Counted from the first letter of the stretch, positions 31,440-41,266 are shown. The stretch is DNA of 64,000 nucleotides from CAZAQS01 sp964486825 (GCA_964486825.1 CAZAQS010000002.1:1-64000), one strand, 5' to 3'. Translations and numbers: made by a program. Notes: generated by a model not told the origin, from the letters alone.

Positions 31440-33938
31440 ATGAAAAGCCTTCATATATTGGCAGTAGAAGAATCTGGTGAAGAGCTGGATGTGTTTTTTC
31501 AGCAATTGGAAACTGGTGGATACAGCACAGTCGCGCAGAGAGTGAATACCGCTTCTGCCTTATCATCCGCCCTGGATTCTAAAGCATGGGATCTGGTTGT
31601 AGCCCGCTATCCGATGTTCTCGCTCAATGGATCCTCTGCTCTCAGCTTCCTTCAAGACCGGGGTCTGGACATACCCTTGATCCTGGTGGCTGAGAAGGAA
31701 TCCGAAGTGGCTGCAATCCAGGCGATGAAAGCTGGAGCAACGGATTATGTGGTCATAGAAAATCCAGCCCGTTTCCTGCCCATCGTAGAACGGGAGTTAA
31801 GGGACCTACAGGCCAGGCGAGATGGTAAACGGGCAGAAAAGGTATACGCAGCTTCCTACAAGATCTCGGAAAGCGCCAGCAGCGCCGAGAACCTGCAAGA
31901 GCTTTTCCAATCCATTCACGCTATCGTGGGTGAACTCATGCCTGCGAATAATTTTTATATATCCCTCTATGACAAGACAACAGACCTGATCACTTTTCCT
32001 TATTATGTCGATGAAAACGACTCCCCACCTGGCCCCAACCGACCGGGGAAAGGCTTGACCGAATACGTTTTGCGCACTGGTAAACCATTGCTTGCTCCAG
32101 AGGATATTTTCAAGCAGTTGGAGGCTGCTGGTGAGGTTGAGTCGATTGGATCGCCTTCCGTAGATTGGCTGGGTGTCCCTTTAAAAGCTGAGGAAGAAAT
32201 CATCGGCGTCCTGGTTGTCCAGAGTTATACCGGGGGGGTCCACTTTAGTGAAGAAGACCTGAATATCCTGTGTTTTGTATCAACCCAGGTAGCAATGGCA
32301 ATTGCCAGAAAACAAGCCGATGAGAAGCTGCGCCAAAGCGAGCTCCGTTACCGCAGCCTGTTTGAAAATTCGCCGATTTCCCTCTGGGAAGAGGATTTTT
32401 CCGGTGTAAGAAAGTTCTTTAATGAATTACGTCTGCAGGGGATCATTGATTTCAAGGCTTACCTCAATAAGCATCCGGAAGCCGTTGACGAATGCCTCCA
32501 ACGCATTAAGGTATTGGATGTCAACCAGGCTACCGTCAAACTGTATAAGGCGCACAGCAAAGAAGAGTTGATTTCAAATTTGCCGAGAATATTTGGAACA
32601 AATGCGAGGAATATTTTCAAGCTGGAGTTGTTAGCAATTGCTGATGGCAAGCGCGAGTTTGAAGGCGTAGGGGTCAATTATAAATTGACTGGTGAACCTA
32701 TCTACTTTATCTTGCGTTGGTCCATCTCGCCCGCCTACGAGCATACCTTATCGAGAGTCATCGTTTCGATATTTGATATCACAGAAAGACAGAAAGCCGA
32801 AGAGCAAATCCAATCCCAACTTCAACGTCTGGCAGCTCTGCGGACCATTGATATGGCTATCACCGCCAGCCTGGATTTGAGGGTCACGCTGGATGTGCTG
32901 TTGGACCAGGTCACCTCCCAGTTGCACGTAGATGCTGCCGGGGTCTTGTTGCTCAACCCTCATACCCAACTGTTGGAATTTGTAGCCGGAAGAGGTTTTC
33001 GGGGGAGTGGGTTGGGTCCCCAAAACCATCTTCTAAGCGAGGATTATACCGGGCAGGCTATTTTGGAACGCCGCACGATAACCATTCAAGAATTAGGAGA
33101 GATGCGCGACCTGCGCAGGGTGCAGCTGTTTCGGGAAGAGGAGTTCAAGACTTATTTTGTGGTTCCCCTGGTTGCAAAAGGGCAGGTCAAAGGTGTCCTG
33201 GAAGTCTTTACCCGCACACATCTCTCACCGGACCCGGAATGGTACGACTTTCTTGAAACCCTGGCAGGCCAGACCGCCATTGCAATTGATAATGCTTCCC
33301 TTTTTGAAAACCTGCAACGATCAAATATCGAGCTGGCCATGGCTTATGATGCGACGATTGAAGGTTGGTCGCGTGCCCTGGATATGCGCGATCGGGAGAC
33401 TGAAGGCCATACGGAGCGCGTCACCGAGATGACTTTGCGATTAGCAGAAGCCATTGGTATCAAAAAAGATTCCATGGTTCATATCCGCCGGGGGGCATTG
33501 CTGCACGATATCGGTAAGATGGGTATCTCCGATAGCATCCTTTTAAAGACCGGGCCGCTCGATGATGAAAAGTGGAAGATCATGCGCATGCATCCGGTAT
33601 ATGCTTACGACTTGCTCGCACCCATCACTTATCTAAAACCTGCCCTGGATATTCCTTATTGCCACCATGAGAAATGGGATGGAAGTGGCTATCCGCGCGG
33701 CTTAAAAGATGAACAAATCCCCCTGGCAGCCCGTATCTTCGCCGTGGTGGACGTTTACGACGCTCTGCGGTCCGACCGGCCTTACCGGAAAGCCTGGCCT
33801 GAGGATAAGGTCCGGCAATATATCCGCGAACAATCGGGGAAGCATTTTGATCCTCAGATTGTAGATCTGTTTATGACTTTCCTTGAGAATGGGGGCATTC
33901 AGCATACCGAAGAGAGTTCGACTCCCCTCGATCCATAG
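31440..33938 (+). CDS. HD-GYP phosphodiesterase with pseudo-receiver, GAF and PAS domains
   Basis: 832 aa from ATG 31440; ATG 31428 is an alternative. Order: receiver-like (1-115), GAF (about 135-290), PAS (about 305-450), GAF (about 455-620), HD-GYP (about 640-820). The HD pair is LLHDIGKMG (His 689, Asp 690). GYP is intact (KWDGSGYPRGL, 750-752), so c-di-GMP hydrolysis is expected. The receiver lacks its phosphorylatable Asp: the usual WDLVIADY reads WDLVVARY, with Arg at residue 56, and the acidic pair is replaced by EES. It is therefore probably not phosphorylated. It probably senses small ligands through GAF/PAS. It stands alone between the ccm operon and the glycosyltransferase. Confidence 0.88.
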   Translation: MKSLHILAVEESGEELDVFFQQLETGGYSTVAQRVNTASALSSALDSKAWDLVVARYPMFSLNGSSALSFLQDRGLDIPLILVAEKESEVAAIQAMKAGATDYVVIENPARFLPIVERELRDLQARRDGKRAEKVYAASYKISESASSAENLQELFQSIHAIVGELMPANNFYISLYDKTTDLITFPYYVDENDSPPGPNRPGKGLTEYVLRTGKPLLAPEDIFKQLEAAGEVESIGSPSVDWLGVPLKAEEEIIGVLVVQSYTGGVHFSEEDLNILCFVSTQVAMAIARKQADEKLRQSELRYRSLFENSPISLWEEDFSGVRKFFNELRLQGIIDFKAYLNKHPEAVDECLQRIKVLDVNQATVKLYKAHSKEELISNLPRIFGTNARNIFKLELLAIADGKREFEGVGVNYKLTGEPIYFILRWSISPAYEHTLSRVIVSIFDITERQKAEEQIQSQLQRLAALRTIDMAITASLDLRVTLDVLLDQVTSQLHVDAAGVLLLNPHTQLLEFVAGRGFRGSGLGPQNHLLSEDYTGQAILERRTITIQELGEMRDLRRVQLFREEEFKTYFVVPLVAKGQVKGVLEVFTRTHLSPDPEWYDFLETLAGQTAIAIDNASLFENLQRSNIELAMAYDATIEGWSRALDMRDRETEGHTERVTEMTLRLAEAIGIKKDSMVHIRRGALLHDIGKMGISDSILLKTGPLDDEKWKIMRMHPVYAYDLLAPITYLKPALDIPYCHHEKWDGSGYPRGLKDEQIPLAARIFAVVDVYDALRSDRPYRKAWPEDKVRQYIREQSGKHFDPQIVDLFMTFLENGGIQHTEESSTPLDP

Positions 33939-34166
33939 AGTTGGTGGTTCGTCGAAGTTATGTTCCCATTTATCCTGCCCGTCGAAAATTGGTGGTTGCG
34001 ATAGGCTAAAGTTTGTAATATAGTTAGATGAATCACGCCTGTCTGCTTTGCGCTGTGGTTATATAGCAAGTCTAGGAAGGCCAGCCCTAGTGGGTGTTTT
34101 CGCCATGCTTCCAGGTCTTGCAGGGATAGAGAAGGTTATCTTATCTCACCGTTTGGGGCAATATCG

Positions 34167-35564
34167 GTGGCAACAAAAATTTTTTCCCACATCCAGAATA
34201 AGTTCCAGGGGGAAGTGAGCGACCGTCCTGCCTGGCTTCCGTTTGGCCTGGCATTGGTTATGTTCCTGTTTTTGTTGATCTATTTCTTTAATAATATCCT
34301 ACCATCCATCAACTACCATACCGGTCGCTGGGAGGCCCCGTACCTGTTTCCATTGATGGAGCCGGTAGGGGGGGACTTCCGGGATGGATATTATTATCCT
34401 GCTAGAACCTTATTAGAAGGAAATAGCCCATATCTGGTAAATGGGTTGATTTACCCTCCGTTTTCTGCCCTGTTCTCGGTACCATTTACCCTCTTTCCGG
34501 TAGAAACCTCCTACGCGATCCAGGTTGGGCTGTTGTTCCTTTTGAATATAGCGACCGTTTTGATAGCGATTGAATCTATCCGCCAGGCCTTGAAACAAAC
34601 CGCTCGCTTGTCTGGCCATGTATTCCCGCCTACAGCAGGCTTGCTCTTCGTGCTGATTTCGTTCTACACCCTGACAAGCTACGGTTTTATCTTCAGCGCA
34701 GAGCGTGGGAATTTCGATATCTATCCCCAGTTTTTCTCCGTTTTAGCCCTGTGGGTGCTGGTCAATAAACCGTCTCGTATTTGGCTGCCGGTGATCCTGA
34801 TCTCCCTGGCTGCTCACCTCAAAATATATCCTGCAGCTTTGTTTGCCCTGGTCCTTTGGGTGCACGGGAGAAAAAGCATATTGCCAATCCTGGCGACCAA
34901 CCTGTTCTTGCTCTTCATAACAGGGCCCCTGAATGCTATTGAATTCATCAAAATCATTACTGTTTATGCACTTGAGCCGCACCTGTGGGTAGGCAATCAC
35001 TCAGCGGCCTCATTTACAGCCTATTTGAACCAATACCTGCCGGAAAGGATAGGCATGACCCTACCAGAGTGGTTGTTCTACCTGGCGCCTGTCATCCTGT
35101 GGTCTGGGGGTGTTCTCGTTTTGTGGAATTGGGGAGGTACCTGGAGGCCTCTGTCGACGGTCTTGGTATTCGTATTATCGGTCCCCTTAATGAACCTGCT
35201 CCCCAGTGTCAGTCACGATTATAAACTGGTGCTTTTGAGCGCACCGCTGGCGATCCTGTTGATCCTGAATTTCTGGAAACTTGATAATGCGCGCCGTTTA
35301 TCCGGAGCAACCTTCGAGATTCTAAAAATCATCCTGCTGATGCTTCTCATGTTCGGAATCGCCAGGACAAATGTGTACACCCACCCAATTTTCAAGAATA
35401 AATATCCCCTGATCCTGTTCTTACAGTTCCTGTCGATCCTGGAAATAGTTTCTATTACGTACTTCCGGCAACCGCTACGCTTTCTCCAATCACATCGGGC
35501 AAGTCCCCCTCCATATTCCGAAGAGGAGGATAAAGAAAACCTATTAACGCTGCGAGCACCGTAA
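34167..35564 (+). CDS. GT87/DUF2029-like polyprenyl-linked glycosyltransferase
   Basis: 465 aa, about 10-11 membrane segments, GTG start. The first outside loop carries acidic residues (VGGDFRDGYYYPA, NGLIYPPFSALFS), typical of DUF2029/GT87 enzymes that use lipid-linked mannose or arabinose. RGNFDIYPQF and ERIGMTLPEW follow. The last about 37 residues lie over an antisense MFS remnant and are polar and atypical, so the original C-terminus may have ended earlier. The ribosome site is weak. Confidence 0.72.
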   Translation: MATKIFSHIQNKFQGEVSDRPAWLPFGLALVMFLFLLIYFFNNILPSINYHTGRWEAPYLFPLMEPVGGDFRDGYYYPARTLLEGNSPYLVNGLIYPPFSALFSVPFTLFPVETSYAIQVGLLFLLNIATVLIAIESIRQALKQTARLSGHVFPPTAGLLFVLISFYTLTSYGFIFSAERGNFDIYPQFFSVLALWVLVNKPSRIWLPVILISLAAHLKIYPAALFALVLWVHGRKSILPILATNLFLLFITGPLNAIEFIKIITVYALEPHLWVGNHSAASFTAYLNQYLPERIGMTLPEWLFYLAPVILWSGGVLVLWNWGGTWRPLSTVLVFVLSVPLMNLLPSVSHDYKLVLLSAPLAILLILNFWKLDNARRLSGATFEILKIILLMLLMFGIARTNVYTHPIFKNKYPLILFLQFLSILEIVSITYFRQPLRFLQSHRASPPPYSEEEDKENLLTLRAP

Positions 35565-35700
35565 GGGTAGATAACAGGATAAATAATAAGCCTACGCCTC
35601 ATGGATCAACCCAATCAGGGCTCCCGCCATCATGGGTGCAGTGATTTGAGCGACAGCTTCGGTTATCTGGATCAATCCACTGGCGCGGCCGAATCCAGGC
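35455..35700 (-). pseudogene. Remnant C-terminus of an MFS transporter, frameshifted
   Basis: Reverse strand reads GFGRASGLIQITEAVAQ, then ITAPMMAGALIGLIHEA and a stop. Shifted by one frame it continues GLLFILSTLTVLAALIGF, then LYPPLRNMEGDLPDVIG to TAA at 35455. This is the last two or three membrane segments of an MFS protein with one base lost near 35590. It begins at the PBP stop and overlaps the 3' end of the glycosyltransferase by 110 nt. No N-terminal part remains. Confidence 0.72.
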
Positions 35701-37935
35701 TCAAGGAGTAGGGAGCACGCTCAAGGGATTGATATAACCGCCCGGGACTCGTACTTCAAAATGCAAATGCGCACCGGTCGAGTTGCCGGAATTGCCAGAC
35801 AGGCCGATCAGTTTGCTCTGTTCGACGCGCGCCCCACAATGGATGCTGACCTGGCTGAGGTGAGCGTATAGGGTCCGGTAGCCGTTGCCATGGTCGATCA
35901 ATACGGCGTTCCCATAACCGACCTCGCCCGTCCAGCCCGCGAAAATAACCACTCCCGTGTCTGCGGCGTATACAGGGGAACCGGAGGGAGCGCTCAGATC
36001 GAGTCCAGGATGACCGACCTTAAAATCTCCTCCCGAAAGCGCCTGGTACTGGCTGGGCCAGATGAACGTACCCGTGCCTTCAACACCTTCAAGCGTAACC
36101 ACACAGGAGGCCGACCCGGCAGTCAGGTCGGCTTTAGTTGGATCCCGGTAGATCTCGGGTGTGGGTATGCCAGGGAAGGGGTTCTCTGTAGGTGTGGCGG
36201 TCGGCTCTGCGACCGGCGTTTCCTGTAAGGCCTCTTCCGGGGTTGGCGCGGGGGTTTCGGTGGGTGCTTCCATGGGCAGCTCTTCCGGTGGTCTGGCAGT
36301 CGGGAGCAGCCCGGGGACGACCTCCTCGACCGGCTGTCCCATCGCTCCTAATGCGGCCTGGGCAATTTCCGCAAAAATCGGAGCAGCCACCTGGGAGCCT
36401 TCACCAGCATTTTCCACCAGAACCACGATCACTACGGATCGCTCGTGGTCTTCGGCAAAGCCCGTAAACCAGGCATGCGGAAGCTGGGAACCACCCACCT
36501 GGGCAGTGCCAGTTTTCCCTCCAACCGTCAAACCGGGCACGCTGGCTCGCCCCGCGCTGCCTTTCTCGACCACCGAAATCATCATCTGGCGCACGGTTTC
36601 AGCGGTATCCGGCTTCATGATGCCGCCAAGTACCTGTCCCTTCGCCTGTCCGTTGGACAGGCCACCGCCTGGTTCGCGTATGCTGTCAACAAAATACGGA
36701 ATTGGCATATTGCCATCGTTCAGGACTGTCAGTAACACCATACCCATATTAAGGGGAGAGGTGAGCAGCTCACCCTGGCCGATGGCTGTCACAGCTCTCA
36801 GCAGGTTGTTATCGTATAAGCTGTTGATGTCCCTTGCCAGCACAGAGGGGGTATAGGAGATCTCGATTGGGTAGCGTTCACCCTCCGCCCGGCTGAATCC
36901 AAGCCGGGCAGCGTAATCCATCATTACCTCTGGAGGCATTTCGTCTCCGATGCGGGCAAAGGCTGCGTTGGCTGACTTTGCATAAGAGAGTTCGAGATCG
37001 AGGCGTGCTTCCCGGTGATTTGGATCGGGAATGACTCCCCCATCCACTTCATACACATAATAAATCCCTTCGGGCCCGGTGCGAGGTTCCCCGAAATCGA
37101 ATACTGTCTCCGGCGTCACCTGCCCGGTATCCAACGACCCGATCAGGGAGACCGTTTTCCAGGTCGAGCCGGGTGTATAGGCACCTTGGGTAGCCCGGTT
37201 GACCAATGGGCCCCTGCACTCGGGCGCATCCCCGCAGCTTTCGAGCAGGCTGGCCAGGTAGCCTTCATTCAAGATCATGTTAGGGTCGAAGCGTGGTGCG
37301 CTGGCCATCGCTAAAACAGCCCCGCTTCGCCCGTCCAGAACGACGATTGCTCCCGCATGTCCCTGCAAGGCTCTTTCTGCGGCGCGTTGTACCTGGCTGT
37401 CAATGGTGAGTATGATATCGCTGCCTTTAATGGGCTGGTGCAGGATCTGCCCCAGGCGGGCGTCGATCCTGTTCAAGCCCAGGAGCGCCGTGTTATAGCT
37501 CAGCTCCAATCCTGTGATGCCGGTCCTCAGCCCGGAGGTGTAACCAATGACATGGGCCAGGGAGGGTTCTGTATAGAAGCGCAGCCTTTCTCCATCCTGG
37601 TTCTCACCATCGTAGGCCAGTAAACGTCCATTCCGGTCGTGGATCGAGCCGCGCGTGATCGTGGACAGCAAATCCATCGTCCGCTGGATGACGGGTTGCG
37701 GCAGGGAATTCAGCTCGGAAAGGCCGCCCCCTCCTGCCAGATAATCCGCGGCTTCCCGATCGCTTTGAGCTTGGCCTTCACCGGCATAGCTGGCTGCGGC
37801 TGCGATTGGGTCCAGCACCAACGGCGTCAGCTCACTCCCGCGCAACATCTGCCAGTATACAATCCGCAGGGTGAGCACGAGCAAGAGCAAGGCAAACAGG
37901 TTGCCGATATTCCAGATGCGCCTCTCCAGGATCAT
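35701..37935 (-). CDS. Penicillin-binding transpeptidase fused to an M23 endopeptidase domain
   Basis: 744 aa. An N-terminal anchor (about 10-28) and dimerisation region precede a transpeptidase domain with all three motifs: STWK (Ser 257, Lys 260), SAN (Ser 321, Asn 323) and KTG (Lys 474). A Pro/Thr/Glu linker (about 555-605) leads to an LytM/M23 domain with HxxxD (His 642, Asp 646) and HLH (His 723, His 725). All zinc ligands are present. One protein could thus both cross-link and cut peptidoglycan peptides. The ATG overlaps the FtsW/RodA stop by 4 nt. Class B PBP of the PbpA/FtsI type. Confidence 0.93.
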   Translation of the reverse strand: MILERRIWNIGNLFALLLLVLTLRIVYWQMLRGSELTPLVLDPIAAAASYAGEGQAQSDREAADYLAGGGGLSELNSLPQPVIQRTMDLLSTITRGSIHDRNGRLLAYDGENQDGERLRFYTEPSLAHVIGYTSGLRTGITGLELSYNTALLGLNRIDARLGQILHQPIKGSDIILTIDSQVQRAAERALQGHAGAIVVLDGRSGAVLAMASAPRFDPNMILNEGYLASLLESCGDAPECRGPLVNRATQGAYTPGSTWKTVSLIGSLDTGQVTPETVFDFGEPRTGPEGIYYVYEVDGGVIPDPNHREARLDLELSYAKSANAAFARIGDEMPPEVMMDYAARLGFSRAEGERYPIEISYTPSVLARDINSLYDNNLLRAVTAIGQGELLTSPLNMGMVLLTVLNDGNMPIPYFVDSIREPGGGLSNGQAKGQVLGGIMKPDTAETVRQMMISVVEKGSAGRASVPGLTVGGKTGTAQVGGSQLPHAWFTGFAEDHERSVVIVVLVENAGEGSQVAAPIFAEIAQAALGAMGQPVEEVVPGLLPTARPPEELPMEAPTETPAPTPEEALQETPVAEPTATPTENPFPGIPTPEIYRDPTKADLTAGSASCVVTLEGVEGTGTFIWPSQYQALSGGDFKVGHPGLDLSAPSGSPVYAADTGVVIFAGWTGEVGYGNAVLIDHGNGYRTLYAHLSQVSIHCGARVEQSKLIGLSGNSGNSTGAHLHFEVRVPGGYINPLSVLPTP

Positions 37936-39329
37936 AGCAGCTGCATCTCCAGTCGTTGGGCGATCGCTAATACGATCCCGATTTCCATCATATTGATCAT
38001 TAGAGCTGCACCGCCCTGGCTGAGGAATGGGATTGTGACCCCGGTTAAAGGCATAATATTGAGGGTCCCGCCCACCATCACAAATACCTGGGTGAACAGG
38101 TGAATGCCTATCCCGATCAGGAGCAAGCGTTCGAAGACCTGGCCGCGTGGCAGCCGCATGGCTACTCTCAAGATTCTCAGGAGCAGGATAATGAAGAGTA
38201 CAAGGATGACGATGCCGGTTGCGGCGCCCATCTCCTCGATGATAGCAGCAAAGATAAAGTCGGACGAGGCCAGTGGCACGTAACCAGGGGAGCCGAAGCC
38301 CAGTCCAGTACCGGTGAGTCCGCCGGCAACGATAGCGTAGATGGCCTGTTGGATTTGGTAGCCTGGCCCTTCAGCGATGGTGATCCCGGTGGGACGGCCG
38401 TCGATGATGATCTCAGCTGTGCTCCAGGGGTCAACGAAGGCGATGAAACGGTGCTGGATCACCGTTGGTATCTCCCAGGTGAAGGCCAGTACCAGGCCCA
38501 CCAACAGCGCCAGGATCAAGCCAATCCCCGCGATGGTTGCGAACAGGCGAGTTTCGAATCCGGCGTACAGCATGGTTACGAAGAGAAATCCTAAGATCAG
38601 CACGGCGCCGAAATCGGACATTTGAACCAGGGCCAGGGTAGCCATGGACACAAACAAGATTCCCGGAATGAAGTGGCGAATGGCCGGCATGCGCAGCCAT
38701 CCCAAGACCACCCGGGCGCGCCCCTCAACCTGTTCGCCCTCGCGGTCGACGAACCAGGCCAGGAAGATCACCAGGGCTATCTTGATCATCTCAGAAGTCT
38801 GAATGGCTGGCAGCGGTCCCAGCTTTAAAGCCAGCCGGGCGCCAGTCTCATCCACAACCCCGAACAGGGCGGTTGCAAAAGGCAGCAATAATCCGAACAC
38901 GCTGATCGGGAGAGTCCAGCGCCGGACCTGCTCGACCAACTGAGGCTTCAGGATAAAAGCACTGGCGATGGCTAACCCAGGAAGAAAACCGCGCAGGATC
39001 TGCTGCCAGACCCCTTCTGAGCCTCTCAACCGGAAGATCATTGCCAGGCCAATGGCGAGCAGGATGCCGACGATGGGCAGGATGATCTGTTCGATCTCTA
39101 CCCGGCGCATCCGCATGAAGACATGCAGGCAGACCAGGCCGGCAACCACCAGCAGCGGTGGTATCATGTCAGCCAGCGTCGCCCCGCTAATGGAAAGCAG
39201 AGGGTCGATCCCCTGGCGTACCTGGATTGCGGCCGCCACCAAAAGGTAGCTCAGGATGGCGATCAGGCTGGTGAAAACCAGTAGCAGCGCTTCTGATTGG
39301 CGGTAGGATCGTTGGTAGGATCTTTGCAT
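37932..39329 (-). CDS. FtsW/RodA/SpoVE-family lipid II polymerase
   Basis: 465 aa, about 10-12 membrane segments. SEDS glycosyltransferase motifs include VVDETGARLALKLG, then EMIKIALVIFLAWFVD, MSDFGAVLILG and the loop GSPGYVPLASSDFIFAAIIEEMG (family PxxxSDFxF). It polymerises glycan strands with the adjacent PBP. Probably RodA-like by its FhaA/FhaB/PBP neighbourhood, but FtsW cannot be excluded. It overlaps the PBP start (ATGA). Confidence 0.93.
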   Translation of the reverse strand: MQRSYQRSYRQSEALLLVFTSLIAILSYLLVAAAIQVRQGIDPLLSISGATLADMIPPLLVVAGLVCLHVFMRMRRVEIEQIILPIVGILLAIGLAMIFRLRGSEGVWQQILRGFLPGLAIASAFILKPQLVEQVRRWTLPISVFGLLLPFATALFGVVDETGARLALKLGPLPAIQTSEMIKIALVIFLAWFVDREGEQVEGRARVVLGWLRMPAIRHFIPGILFVSMATLALVQMSDFGAVLILGFLFVTMLYAGFETRLFATIAGIGLILALLVGLVLAFTWEIPTVIQHRFIAFVDPWSTAEIIIDGRPTGITIAEGPGYQIQQAIYAIVAGGLTGTGLGFGSPGYVPLASSDFIFAAIIEEMGAATGIVILVLFIILLLRILRVAMRLPRGQVFERLLLIGIGIHLFTQVFVMVGGTLNIMPLTGVTIPFLSQGGAALMINMMEIGIVLAIAQRLEMQLL

Positions 39330-39331
39330 GG

Positions 39332-39796
39332 TCAGTCAAGCAACTCGAAGATCATGTCTCCAGCCTGCAGGTGAGAGCCAACCGGCAGTAGCTGCCTTGT
39401 CTTCGGGGTGCAGCGGATCAGATTGATAAATGTGCCGTTACGGCTGCCCAGGTCTTCCACCCACCAGTTTGCCCCGTCCCACTGTAAGCGGGCATGATGG
39501 CGTGAAATGTATTTGTCTTTGAAGACGAGGTCATTATTGATTTCCGAGCCAAAGCAGGTATCTGGTTTGAGGTTTATGGTATCCCCTGTCCGTGACTTCA
39601 GATCGCTGCCCGGGTTGATGATCTTCAAACGACCTGGGACTACCGAAGTGGACACCTGGTTCTGCCCAAGATGCAAAGAGACTTCTCTCCGGACTGCCAT
39701 TAACAGCAGGAATAAGACGAAATAGATCAGCCCGATCAATACCCATTTCAGGGCGAATAAGAGGGAGTTCCAGGCCAGGAAATCCATCAGGAGCAA
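39332..39796 (-). CDS. Membrane-anchored FHA protein, FhaB-like
   Basis: 154 aa. One membrane helix (about 13-35), then an FHA domain with the phosphothreonine-binding signature ISRHHARLQWD then VEDLGSRNGTFIN and a GD(M/Q) strand end. FHA domains bind phosphothreonine on kinase targets. Equivalent to FhaB in the actinobacterial fhaA-fhaB-rodA-pbpA set. Starts 10 nt inside the FhaA-like gene and ends 2 nt before the FtsW/RodA start. Confidence 0.85.
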   Translation of the reverse strand: MLLMDFLAWNSLLFALKWVLIGLIYFVLFLLLMAVRREVSLHLGQNQVSTSVVPGRLKIINPGSDLKSRTGDTINLKPDTCFGSEINNDLVFKDKYISRHHARLQWDGANWWVEDLGSRNGTFINLIRCTPKTRQLLPVGSHLQAGDMIFELLD

Positions 39797-40581
39797 TCCC
39801 GGTTGAACCGAAAGCTTGCTACTCCTGGCGTATCCGGCCGGGGATGCTCAGGATCGAGGGCAGCCAGGGTGATTTGGTCGCCATCCTGGAGCAATTGACC
39901 TTCGGGTGGTACCGGGACTCCATTGATATATGTTCCGTTCGTTGAAGGTTTCCCGTTCGGAGACCCATCAAATAGCCGCCAACTGGTCTCGTCATTGGTG
40001 ATATAGGCGTGCTGTCCGCTTATCAGTCGCTTTTCCTGGACATCCGCTCGAGTCAGGTGGATCTCGCTGGTTTTTTCTCGCCCTATCGTGGTGATTCCTG
40101 GCGCCAGGTACCAGCGCTGCCCGTTGCTGATCAGCTCCAGGCAAGCCGGGAGGACGGCAGGTGGAGGCTGGACCGGGGCGCTTTCTGGCTGGATGCAAGA
40201 CAGGATGCGGGCCTGAGAGTCGGTCAGGTCAGGGACAGGCCTTATCGCGATGGTAATCGGTCCCCCAAAACGGTATTCTTTGCGTCCCATCCGGCTGTTG
40301 GTGGTCATCAGGTGTTCCAGCAACTTGTCTGCCCACTGCTTCAAGACCCTCTCTTCGATCGGGTGGTATCTGCGGGCATAGTTATCCTGTCCCAGCTCGA
40401 CCAGGTAACGGTTGGGTACGATCTTGTTATAGTTGACATCCTCCAGGAGATTTTCCCGCGCCAGCATAACGCTCATTAGAGCTTCGCTCAACTCTGCCGG
40501 ACGTAGAGGACCCTTGCTCCAGCGCAGGCGGGGTTGGATCAGCCTGCTTCGCCACCGGTTATCATTTCTCTCAGTTTGCAT
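39787..40581 (-). CDS. FhaA-like protein (DUF3662 plus FHA)
   Basis: 264 aa from ATG 40581; ATG 40593 is also possible. N-terminal DUF3662-type domain (LRPAELSEALMSVMLARENL, VPNRYLVELGQDNYARR), a linker, then an FHA domain (EKRLISGQHAYI, LFDGSPNGKPSTNGTYING). This is the FhaA architecture, a regulator of cell-wall synthesis in mycobacteria. It overlaps the upstream FHA gene by 11 nt. Confidence 0.86.
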   Translation of the reverse strand: MQTERNDNRWRSRLIQPRLRWSKGPLRPAELSEALMSVMLARENLLEDVNYNKIVPNRYLVELGQDNYARRYHPIEERVLKQWADKLLEHLMTTNSRMGRKEYRFGGPITIAIRPVPDLTDSQARILSCIQPESAPVQPPPAVLPACLELISNGQRWYLAPGITTIGREKTSEIHLTRADVQEKRLISGQHAYITNDETSWRLFDGSPNGKPSTNGTYINGVPVPPEGQLLQDGDQITLAALDPEHPRPDTPGVASFRFNRDCS

Positions 40582-41266
40582 GCTGTTTACCATTAATCTC
40601 AACTTTCAAGACCGATATTCCAATCCGTACCTGGTCTCCTGTTTTCAAGCATTCGTCACCGATAGTTTGGCCGTTCACTTGCGTGCCATGGCTGCTCTTC
40701 AAATCCATGACGTACAGCTCCCCGGCGCGCTCGTAAAGCTCAGCGTGCCGCCGGGAGACACCCAGATCATTGTCCAGGCGGATGAAGGATTGCGAGCCCC
40801 TACCGATCAAGGCAGGCAGCTTCCGCAGACTGAAAACCTCCCCTGTATGAGGGCCTTCGATTATCGATATTGTGTAATCCTGGGAAGCCTTACGGAGGGT
40901 GCGTTCATCCACAGACGCCTTACGCTCTACTGGATGGGCTGGTTTTGGCGGGACGGCTGCCATGACGGTATACTGGCGCTGCTCTGCTGGCCTGGGTAGG
41001 GTAGAGCCGCGCGGTTCAAGTGCTCCTAACGATCCAGGGGAGATAAAACGCGACAGGCCGCGCGCGAATAGATAAGCTAGAAAACCAATCAAAGGCAGCA
41101 ACGCTGCCAGCAATACCCAGATAAATTGTTCGCCTCCGGAAATCCCCCGGCGGTTTGAATCCAGGTAGACATATGCGATGGATAAAGCCCATACGAGCAT
41201 GGCTGCCAGGGCGCCTGCTGCGATCCAGATAATTTGGGAAATTTGTTCAGGCATTTCGTTGTTCAA
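40571..41266 (-). CDS. Two-helix membrane protein with C-terminal FHA domain
   Basis: 231 aa. Two membrane helices (about 10-32 and 47-67, IWVLLAALLPLIGFLAYLF) in a PLDc_N-like arrangement, a linker, then FHA with LGVSRRHAELYERAG and MDLKSSHGTQVNGQ. First gene of the reverse operon, facing the kinase promoter region. It may bring the phosphorylated machinery to the membrane. Confidence 0.82.
   Translation of the reverse strand: MNNEMPEQISQIIWIAAGALAAMLVWALSIAYVYLDSNRRGISGGEQFIWVLLAALLPLIGFLAYLFARGLSRFISPGSLGALEPRGSTLPRPAEQRQYTVMAAVPPKPAHPVERKASVDERTLRKASQDYTISIIEGPHTGEVFSLRKLPALIGRGSQSFIRLDNDLGVSRRHAELYERAGELYVMDLKSSHGTQVNGQTIGDECLKTGDQVRIGISVLKVEINGKQHAN

Noticed and set aside
34167..35564. 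Reverse frames inside the glycosyltransferase as a gene
   Set aside because: Only the terminal MFS remnant has a recognisable pattern; the rest is antisense shadow.
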